Shown one piece after another: positions 56,880 through 64,000 of a stretch of 64,000 bases of DNA; position 1 is the first letter of the stretch, and the number at the start of each line of letters is the position of its first letter. A model generated the notes under the pieces. It saw only the letters and a list, made by a program, of their open reading frames with translations, did no database searches and was not told the origin of the DNA. Origin of the DNA: Plasmopara viticola (lineage: Eukaryota > Oomycota > Peronosporomycetes > Peronosporales > Peronosporaceae); the NCBI GenBank assembly GCA_001695595.3, contig MBPM02000020.1:682001-746000 (forward strand). Direction: 5' to 3'. A program made the translations under genes and the position numbers.

Positions 56880-57451
56880 ATTAACTCGTATCTCTCCATC
56901 GACTCCTCAGCTCTTGTATCAACTGGCATGGGCAAAAATCGTCAACCTTAAGGTTCTTGACCGGCTGAGGAAGAAATGAGAGATGAAACGGGGTCGCCTT
57001 CGGTCCTCCTGATACAAAGGCCTCTAGAAACTTGAACGCATTCGTCGGGTATTGCAAAGTGAGCTGGATCAGCTCGTGCTTGTCGCTGAACCAAGTGAAA
57101 CACCAGTTGTCGTTCAAGTCAGTCAACAAACTGAGCGGATAACAGTTGAGAGGAGCCTTGATGCTGGAGCTCACAAGTCGACCAAGTGCTTGAGGCACGT
57201 GGCGTCCCTCGACCTTCTTCTTGATTTCAATCACCGCACAGACCCCAGCAAGCTTTCTGAGCGGATTCATTCTTGTCCCTTTGATGAGCAGCACGTCCGC
57301 AGTACCGTTTATTCGGAAAGGAAGTCTTGGGTCCACAATCGTGAGAACTGACTTGTCGCCTACAATATTAGCCAACACGAAGTTTCCTCATTTCACCAGC
57401 GACGCAAAATGTTGCCGCAAGTAAGCCATATACCCAGTTTTATGGCTCTCT
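56880..57451 (-). pseudogene. CRN effector C-terminal domain, decayed (left copy)
   Basis: Directly downstream of the CRN stop at 57452, a shifted frame continues [20 protein letters not shown], then a TGA, then [21 protein letters not shown] long open stretch follows: [60 protein letters not shown] and [10 protein letters not shown], to a stop at 56881. D...EIKKK...Q has the order of a PD-(D/E)XK nuclease-like core, a fold reported for some CRN C-termini. One frameshift and one stop separate it from the N-terminal exons, so it can be read only as a remnant. Confidence 0.55.
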
Positions 57452-58137
57452 TCACTCCGGAATTTGCGGGATCCACGAATAACCCGGGATGGATGTATCG
57501 GGTGGTTCATCAATGTCTGTAGGAACATTCGGGACCAAGCGCATCTTCTTGACAAGTCGTTCTTCAATCTCGGTATTCAGATCTGAAAACGAGTACGCAG
57601 AAATCTTCTCGTCTCTTTCAGCCAAGACTTTGCTGAGCCGTGCTTCGACTATTTCACCCAATTCTTCGGCGCCTTCTGGATCAATAAATGCCATCATGAG
57701 AGTTTTAGTATTGTACCAGTGCATCAAGCGTGCAACAACATCAACTCACTTTTGTTGTGAAGGACTCCAGTCAAAGACGCATCCTCCGGCAACTCCACTA
57801 GCACTTGAATGTCATCTTCGGCTCGCTCGAATGTCTTGCTGAAGTATGCATCGTTGCTAAGGTTACGAGTCTCCTTCATTAGCAGCTCCTCTCGCATAAG
57901 GCTCGAGATTCGATCAGGGATCTCTCCCTTCTTAAGCGCCTTTATATCTTCGTCTCGCGACTTCAGCCACGAGCCGCCATCCCTCGCGAGATACAGCTTT
58001 AGCTTGCTCGCAGGAAAGCCAAACTCTTCCTTCTCCTTAATCATGTCCTTCAGATGTCCGACGGTCTCGCTGACGTCGATATCCACAGGAGAGACGCTCT
58101 CGACTCCAACCACAGCGCAAAATAGCGTGACCGTCAT
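57452..58137 (-). CDS. Crinkler (CRN) family effector, N-terminal region, truncated
   Basis: Two exons, 58137-57750 and 57675-57452, giving 203 residues. The intron runs GTGAGT to GATCCAG with a CTAAAAC branch-like site. The start [18 protein letters not shown] and the LKLYLAR motif at about residue 45 correspond to the LFLAK translocation domain of CRNs (LYLAR is a variant). DGGSWL follows, and a [10 protein letters not shown] segment near residue 115 corresponds to the HVLVVVP-type boundary motif. CRNs are secreted oomycete proteins that reach host nuclei and modulate immunity or cell death. No classical signal peptide is visible, which is usual for many CRNs. The frame stops before its C-terminal domain, whose remnants follow at 57451-56880, so the protein is probably non-functional or an N-terminal fragment. 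Confidence 0.72.
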
Positions 58138-58269
58138 GTTTCTTTTTATGTAATGCTAGATCTCCTTCACCAAGCGCAATCACTCTTGCAATTCATTCCA
58201 CAATTCATATGCACTTCATTAGCTGATAGATTGGTTGAAATTTGACAAGTTTAGAACAGTCTATCTCTC

Positions 58270-58404
58270 TGTTGAGTAAAAAGCAAAGACCGAATTATCT
58301 AGACCAATAAAGGCTACCATTACGTAACTACTTACTGTGACGTACTCGTAAATACTGTGACGCCATCCGCCTGTTCAACATGCATTCAGAGGTGTAATTT
58401 CAAC
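58270..58404 (-). repeat. Copia LTR (3' end of element)
   Basis: 135 bp, starting TGTTGAAATTACACC and ending TACTCAACA on the minus strand. It is preceded by the purine-rich GGTGAGTGGGAA, a plausible polypurine tract. Compared with the LTR at 34554-34700 it is 12 bp shorter, with scattered substitutions. Confidence 0.8.
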
Positions 58405-59640
58405 ATTCCCACTCACCGATAATGCAATGTGTGCTTTGGTGCTGACTTGGTCTTGATTCCGGAGGCTTCGCGCAGATACTACAGCATCTTGGTTCCAAGT
58501 GCCTCCGTCAGCATGTCTCTTCGTGTCGATATAAGCGATCTTTAACAATGCTTTTTGCACGTTCTCACGAATAAAGTGGTGCTTGATGTCCATATGCTTC
58601 GTATCCGGCGTTATTGGCCAACGCAATAGCACCTTGATTGTCTTTCCAAACCTGTGTTCCTTCAACTTGCTTGTGACCCATGTCCTCTAGCATTGCCCGC
58701 ATCCAAAGAACTTCTTGTGTGCATGAACTGAGAGCCATATACTCAGCTTCCGCTGAGCTCAGCGCAAGTGTCCGCTGGTACTTCAACTTCAATACCACTG
58801 GTGCGCTCGCAATCACGACCATAACTCCCGAGATCGAGCGTCTGTTATCCGTGTTGCTGCCCCAATCTGCATCCGAGTATGCTTTAACTTCAACGCTTCC
58901 ACTTCCTCGGTAGACGATACCGATTTGACGCGTAGTCTTCAGATACCGTACTACTCGAATTGCTGCGCTCCAATGTTGTAGTCCCGGATTCTCCAGAAAA
59001 CGTGATAGCTGTGTCACCACATAAGCAATATCAGGCTGAGTACATGCCGTTATGTACAGCAAGCATCCAATCAAAGAGCGATAGGGAATTGACCGCATCG
59101 TCGACCGTCCCTCTTCCGTTGATGTTGACTGCTTTGACGGCAATTTCAGTCCTGATACGCATGGATTATCAACACTCCTGGCATCTTGTTGACCGAATCG
59201 CTTGACCACGTCGTCGATTAGCGAGGTTTTTTGATCATCAATTTTCCAGCCGACCTGTTGTGATCAATTTCCATACCCAAAATAGATTTCGCCTTACCCA
59301 GCTCCTTCATCTTGAAAGAATTGTTGAGTACCTCCTTTACCCAATTTAGTTTAATTGCTGGTTCTTGCTGTGTTAATTATGTCATCCACATATAGTCCAA
59401 CGCAAGCGAAATCTTCTCAAGTGCTCTTGACATAAACACTTTGGTCTGCCCCGCAACTCTTGGAGCCATTCCTGACGAAGTAACGATATATTGTCTTGTT
59501 CCAGGCACTTGCTGCTTGGTCCAGTCCGTTAATAGCCTTGTTTAGTTGACATATGTATCCCGGTGTCCAGCTGTTCCATTTGACAGTCGTATTCACCACA
59601 TAATGCAAAAATTATTTGGAATATTTTCATGTTGGTGACC
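58270..59640 (-). mobile_element. Ty1/copia retrotransposon, 3' half
   Basis: Minus strand, from about 59640: reverse-transcriptase text VNTTVKWNSWTPGYICQLNK and AINGLDQAASAWNKTIYRYF. The polymerase motif VGLYVDDII lies near 59395. The open frame 59209-58565 has IPYRSLIGCLLYITACTQPD, the RNase H strand AYSDADWGSNTDNRRSISG, and LSSAEAEYMALSSCTQEVLW. After a frameshift, HMDIKHHFIRENVQKALLKI follows, and a 135-bp LTR ends the element. Gag, protease and integrase are missing. The 5' boundary lies where the right arm of the inverted duplication begins. Same family as the 5' half at 32.9-34.7 kb, judged by LTR similarity. Confidence 0.82.
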
Positions 59641-59646
59641 GCGGAA

Positions 59647-60430
59647 TAAGTTTTCAGATCTGAATACCGAGATGGAAGAACGAATTATCAAGAAGATGCG
59701 CTTGGTCGAAAATGTTCCTACAGACATTGATAAATCACCCGATACTTCCATCTCGGGTTATTTGTGGATTCCGCAAATTTCGGAGTGAAGAGAGCCAGAG
59801 AACTGGGTATATGGCTTACTTGCGGCCACATCTTGCGCTGGTGGATCGAGGAAACTTCGTGTTGGCTGATATTGTAGACGACAAGTCAATTCTCACGTTT
59901 GTGGACCCAAGACTTCCTTTCCGAATGAACTGTACTGCGGACGTGCTGCTCATCAAAGGACAAGAATGAATCCGCTCAGAAAGCTTGCTGGGGTCTGTGC
60001 GGTGATTAAACTCAAAAAGAAGGTCGAGGGACGCCATGCGCCTCAAGCACTTGGTCAACTTGAGCTCCAGCATCAAGGCTCCTTTCAGCTGTTATCCGCT
60101 CAGTTTGCTGACTGACTTGAACGACAACTGGCGTTTCACTTGGTTCAGCGACAAGCACGAGCTGATTCAGCTCACTTTGCAATACCCAACGAATGCGTTC
60201 AAGTTTCTGGAGACCTTTGTATCAGGAGGACCGAGAGCGACCCCGTTTCACCTCCCATTTCTTCCTCAGCCGGTCAAGAACCTTAAGGTTGACAATTTTT
60301 GCCCATGCCGGTTGATACAAGAGCTGAGGAGTCGATGGAGAGATCCTAGTTAATGGCTAATGTGGTGACCCCGGAGTTTCTCATGGCGCTGCGCATGGAG
60401 TATGAACAGCAATTGGTGCGTTCGATGCCC
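59647..60430 (+). pseudogene. CRN effector C-terminal domain, decayed (right copy)
   Basis: Begins inside CRN exon 2-like sequence ([20 protein letters not shown]), with PPDTSI changed to SPDTSI, and reaches a stop near 59788 at the same place as the left copy. After frame changes, [40 protein letters not shown] and [20 protein letters not shown] to KFLETFVSGG follow (60036-60353). The acidic residue of the left copy's EIKKK is a Leu here (KLKKK), so the nuclease-like core is further damaged. It lacks the N-terminal LFLAK exon, which exists only beside the left arm. Confidence 0.6.
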
Positions 60431-61290
60431 GCGTATGCTCACATGTATGCATAGGGTTTACTTTATAGTACTATAACATAGACGAAGAAAAATACGCGAT
60501 TGATTGTGGCCGTAATCCTGAAAGGGTTTCCATTCCCATATCTTGACATCATTGAGGTTGTGGCAGAGAGAGATTGCTGGTAGTTGCTGCGCCATCCTGC
60601 TTGCTTTTGTGGAAGTGAAAGATCTGCAATGAATCGATGTAGCCGAGCAGTCCTCTGCAACGAATCGGAGGCCCAGCCAATTACCTACAGTCAATCTGCA
60701 ACGAACCGCTACGCTTTCGAAGCTTTTCGTCCTCTGCAACGATTCCTTGTAGATGCTTTCCCGCTATTATTGTGTTATTGCTGTTATTGTTGGAGCATTT
60801 GCCCATCCAATTTGTCCGATCGTAGAATTGAATCCCAATGTGCTCTGAGCCAATTTCATTGCATCCTGAAAGATGACCAGCAAAAATAACCGAGAAGCCC
60901 CACAGAACTCCAAATTAGCCGTTAAATTCCTGTTTTTTTCTCCTCCCAAACTGCTGGATGTCATGGACTTGTAGAGCTTCTAAACGCCGAAGATTTCAAG
61001 ATCGTGCCTTCATATGAAGGTCAAGGAGCTTTTTAGGCGTCTAAAGGTGCAGCAGCACTACGAGACTATGACCACATGAATGAGACTGAATTAGTCATGG
61101 GTATGCATTCATTTGTGTGCACTACAAAGCGCAATCTGGTAAATGTTCCACTCAATTTTCTAGAGTATTTGTTTCCAATGTTGAATCTGACACTCGAGGA
61201 GCCGACAAGCTTTGCTTTTTCGGGCCCCTCGAACAATTCTAAACATCCAGTGGTACGCCACTGGTGCCTTTTTAACTCCACCGGGCGCTG
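59647..61290. repeat. Large inverted duplication, right arm
   Basis: Reverse-complement partner of 55961-57596, with moderate divergence and independent lesions. Its outer end reads CTCCACCGGGCGCTGATTAA and its inner end TTCAGATCTGAATACCGAG. Confidence 0.85.
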
Positions 61291-61323
61291 ATTAACAGTC
61301 TGCTTCACCTTTGACCGTGTCAT
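60463..61323 (-). pseudogene. Right-arm copy of the unrecognised ORF
   Basis: Minus-strand frames at 60660-60463 (ARLHRFIADLSLPQKQAGWR), 60964-60767 (MTSSSLGGEKNRNLTANLEF) and near 61290-61070 mirror the plus-strand pieces at 55966-56700. The sequence contains different indels from the left arm, so both decayed independently. Confidence 0.4.
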
Positions 61324-61335
61324 CTCAATCTATGG

Positions 61336-61960
61336 AAGCGTAGTCAGTTCGTGAACGCTGTAGTTCATAGTAAGCAACGTGAAGCAGAAATATTGCCAAA
61401 AGAGGATCAGTCTGAACCGCAAGCGTTACAGAGCTTGCAAGTATGAATGGAACGTATTGCAAATCAGGTGGACGGGTTGGGCTTTCCTGTTCCAAGCTTA
61501 GCGAGATCACTGGATTCTATGGATGGTTTGAAAAGTTTGTTGCAAAATCATGTGCAGCCTGCCAAGCAGGAGATTCAAAGTATGCAAATTGATGCACAGA
61601 TGAGAAGTGTTTTGTCAGAGGTGGCACTGAACGGAAGCTCGGACGATGCACTTAATGTCGTAAGCCACTTGACGCAAGAACTCATGGTGCTACAAGCAAC
61701 TAATGGCGAAAAATGCAGATATTGTTCGACGTCTTGTGGCGGTAACATCAGGTGGGTCTCTAGCTGAAAGCATATAGCAATCGAGAGAGTAAAAAAATCC
61801 CGCATTTGCCAATTCAAAAGGTGCTCTAACGGTGGGAGAGCTAGGTACAGCTGCAGCGGCGGCGTTATCCCCGAAGAATGTGAAGCCATCGTTGATACAA
61901 ATCCACAATAGAGCTTTAGTGGTGGTGGCTGGGGCACTATTGATGCTGCCCGTCCTTTAA
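61336..61960 (+). pseudogene. Unrecognised plus-strand gene remnant
   Basis: A frame reading KQREAEILPKEDQSEPQALQ, a stop, and MERIANQVDGLGFPVPSLAR with a helical continuation (DAQMRSVLSEVALNG; ALNVVSHLTQELMVLQ) runs to 61767. A second frame gives NADIVRRLVAVTSGGSLAES, and after two stops ALTVGELGTAAAAALSPKNV and a hydrophobic end HNRALVVVAGALLMLPVL. The coherence suggests one broken gene. No family is recognised. Confidence 0.4.
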
Positions 61961-62211
61961 CCCACGTCGGTCTGCTCGTCCCCAACATCGTAAAATTCGT
62001 AGGACCAGCTATTAAGCTGTTCTGCCATCTTGACGCACAATATGTACTGCACACCAATGCGCTGACGGTACGCATGAATCTTTCCGTGGACCGATGGCCA
62101 CGTCTGGGTGTTCAGGACTTCGACAATCACCGTCCTCCAGTCATCGAGGTCGATCCTCACAACTGACGGGGCAAACATTATCTTATACAAGGAAGGCGTG
62201 CACGAAGGCAT
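61957..62211 (-). other. Possible Uma2/PD-(D/E)XK-like ORF fragment
   Basis: An 84-codon minus-strand frame reads APSVVRIDLDDWRTVIVEVL, NTQTWPSVHGKIHAYRQRIG and VQYILCVKMAEQLN. The order D...VIVEVL...K...Y...GVQYIL resembles the core of Uma2-type restriction-like endonucleases. It is short, has no clear upstream start, and overlaps the end of the plus-strand remnant, so this is a tentative call. Confidence 0.25.
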
Positions 62212-62903
62212 GCATTTTCCCGATGAACGACTTTAACTTTTCCGGCGAAGTATAAGTTTCAACACACACACCCTTTGGTCCCTCTGTTTTTTATGCAAAA
62301 TTGACTTCCACATAGCGCGCGTTTGCCTGCGTTTTGACTGTATCAACTTTCCATATACATGTGTACTGTATACCACGCAGGATAAAAAAAATCATCACAT
62401 AAACGCTTTCAGTCGTTCGAATTGCCCGCGGAAGCGGCCATTCAAATCGCGTAAAGAAAAGATGGAAGATCTTTAGCATTCGCGCTTAGCAGAGGCCAGT
62501 ACATTAAAGAGGCGCGTAAAAAACTCGATGCAACTAAACTAGCCAGAAAATGTTGCTCGCATGTGCCCGTGGCCGGAAAATACGAAAAAAAGGGTGGCTA
62601 CGTACTCAAGACACCTACTAACACGGCTTTTAATTGGCCGAATTTCATTGCACGAAAGCTGGCCGCGAACAACACGCACAAGTTGATTTTGTCTGTGGTG
62701 GAAGAAAGCCATAGCCACGACGTGACGCGACCGACAGCATTCTCAAAAGCACGAGCGCTTACTCAAAAGCAAGAGCTCTCCCCAAATGCAAGATTTGATC
62801 AAAGTCGCCGCGTAGCGCGTGCTGCGATCTGTCTGGCTTTCGTATTGAAATTAGGGTGCTAAAAAATGAATTAGAAGTTTGATTAGATCTAATAATCATC
62901 ATA
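62212..62903. other. No clear gene
   Basis: A plus-strand frame at 62563-62862 (VAGKYEKKGGYVLKTPTNTA, FNWPNFIARKLAANNTHKLI) is coding-like but unassigned. The remainder shows nothing. Confidence 0.35.
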
Positions 62904-63539
62904 ATGCAATCGCTCAATCTGTATCACAAAGGCCGGCGGCTGGACGACAGCTGTCGCAAACTACAGTGCTGTCACGGACATGAGGAGACGCTCGAGCACA
63001 TATTTTGGAACTGCCCATGCGCTCAAGCATGTTGGCAGAAACGAGTGTGTCATTGGACTGGCGAGCAATGGGAACTTCAGCAAATGGACAGATTCCAGCA
63101 AGCGTGCGCCAGCAGGAAAGCACCAGAGTTGTCGCGGGTCATCAAGGCCAAACTGAGCAAAGGTCATCCGGATGAGAAAAGGAAGTGCAGGAAGGAATGG
63201 GAGAGGATGTGGCGGATTCTATGCAGTATCTGCATCACCATCCTATGGTTACAACGGAACAGAGTCGTCTTCAAACAGGAAGCGATTACCGTCGAAGGTA
63301 GCGTGCTCGAGTTTTGGTCGACGGGCCAGCAGCAACTACGAGCTTTAGTGACGCGAGAAAGAAGAACACCAGACAAGTTAGAAAAAGGGACTAGACTCCT
63401 GCTGTACCAACACGAGCTGGAGAAACAACCCACAGATAAGTCTCCGACGGAGACGAGCCCCGTACAACCACCAAACCTGGACCTAGAACCGGCGTTGCTA
63501 ACCAGGCTTAGGATCATACAAACATCTAGTCGTCGATAA
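62904..63539 (+). pseudogene. LINE (non-LTR retrotransposon) C-terminus with zf-RVT domain
   Basis: An open frame of 211 residues. Near its start is the reverse-transcriptase-associated zinc-binding pattern: CCHGH followed by ETLEHIFWNCPCAQACW. Helical WERMWRILCSICITILWLQR and NRVVFKQEA follow, a layout typical of the end of L1-like ORF2 proteins. The reverse transcriptase and endonuclease are absent, so this is a 5'-truncated copy, the usual product of incomplete reverse transcription. A charged Pro/Thr-rich tail ends at 63539. Confidence 0.72.
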
Positions 63540-63659
63540 ACTGACCAAATAGAATCGTCTGTCTCTCTCTCATCATAATCGCAATTTATTGACGATGATA
63601 AAGATCGGACGCCTTTTTACTACTGGTTAGGAACCAGGTCGACACAATTAATATCAATT

Positions 63660-63963
63660 GTAATAGAATTTTGGAGGCATGTTACGCATGATACATACTT
63701 TTGAGATTATCAAGCCCCTGTGATTTTGATTGGTCAAATTAAGCTGGATGTGTGTGGGCTTCATTCAATTTATCTCGGTATGGTCCTATCTGTGTGTACT
63801 GAATTTCATATTGCAATTTAGGTAGGGATTGGTTATATTTGGCATCCTAACCGGATGGACTTGTCGTCGCAAAAGCTCTAGAACAATGGTTTCTATCGGT
63901 ACCCGTACCGATTTGCGCACTGAGCTAAAATTCCATAAAGAATTAAGACATAAGTATGCAGAA
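63660..63963 (+). repeat. Dispersed repeat C, copy 2
   Basis: Diverged copy of 52268-52658, ending against the terminus of another MULE at 63964. Compared with copy 1 it lacks about 20 bp in two places. Confidence 0.75.
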
Positions 63964-64000
63964 AGGAGAATGCAAAAAATAACCTCTTTTCACATTTAAC
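63964..64000 (-). mobile_element. MULE copy 4, edge only
   Basis: The terminus AGGAGAATGCAAAAAATAAC and the following CCTCTTTTCACATTTAA match the end of MULE copy 3. The element continues outside the window. Confidence 0.6.

Larger units (their letters stand above)
55961..57596. repeat. Large inverted duplication, left arm
   Basis: About 1.64 kb that reappears in reverse complement at 59647-61290. The outer boundary is near CAGCGCCCGGTGGAG and the inner boundary near CTCGGTATTCAGATCTGAAA. The arm holds the CRN C-terminal remnant (-) and an opposing uncharacterised ORF (+). The spacer contains the CRN N-terminal exon and a copia 3' half. Confidence 0.85.

Overview
The window is nuclear DNA of an oomycete, probably a downy mildew or close Phytophthora relative. 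Evidence: short GT-AG introns with CTGAC/CTAAC-like branch sites in otherwise compact genes, a Crinkler (CRN) effector gene, oomycete-type Mutator-like (MULE) and Ty1/copia elements, and AT-rich decayed intergenic DNA. The assignment to downy mildews is inference from base composition only.

Layout. (1) 1-3.8 kb: a decayed Maverick/Polinton-type module, a protein-primed DNA polymerase B carrying an HNH-like insertion, followed by the tail of a chromodomain integrase. (2) 3.8-8.8 kb: no gene recognised. (3) 8.8-13 kb: a compact housekeeping cluster, THOC7 (+), UBC13/UBE2N (-) and a doublecortin-like CAMK-type kinase (+). (4) 13.5-13.9 kb: broken ankyrin repeats. (5) 17-24.5 kb: a divergent gene pair, an unrecognised 809-residue helical protein (-) and an EF-hand/WD40 protein of about 1513 residues (+) that carries a 32-nt intron. 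(6) 24.5-54.2 kb: an accessory region of nested mobile elements: three MULE copies, a SINE-like repeat inserted into one of them, a copia 5' half, a dispersed repeat pair, and viral genes. The viral genes include a nearly complete but decayed Polinton-like virus at about 38.7-48.1 kb (packaging ATPase, adenain-like protease, major capsid protein, probable minor capsid protein, tail-fibre genes with a peptidase S74 chaperone domain, CECG zinc-finger proteins), plus a second major capsid pseudogene at 25-26.2 kb and a pX/pVI-like fragment at 34.7-35.1 kb. (7) 54.7-55.8 kb: a BAG plus alpha-crystallin co-chaperone gene. (8) 56-61.3 kb: a 1.6-kb inverted duplication of a CRN C-terminal region around a copia 3' half; the left side keeps an openable CRN N-terminal gene. 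(9) 61.3-64 kb: broken ORFs, the 3' end of a LINE, and the edge of a fourth MULE.

How it fits together. The intact genes serve mRNA export (THOC7), K63 ubiquitin signalling (UBE2N), kinase signalling, probably cytoskeletal or ciliary WD40 functions, and proteostasis. The accessory region is a graveyard in which virus-derived and transposon DNA are interleaved. Its virion set (ATPase, protease, double and single jelly-roll capsid proteins, fibre) together with the pPolB/integrase set found elsewhere in the window matches the gene complement of Polinton-like viruses, so oomycete ancestors of this lineage were probably infected by, or hosted, such viruses. All viral genes seen here are broken. 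Exon structures were deduced by reading splice sites and protein continuity by eye; no alignments or searches were run.
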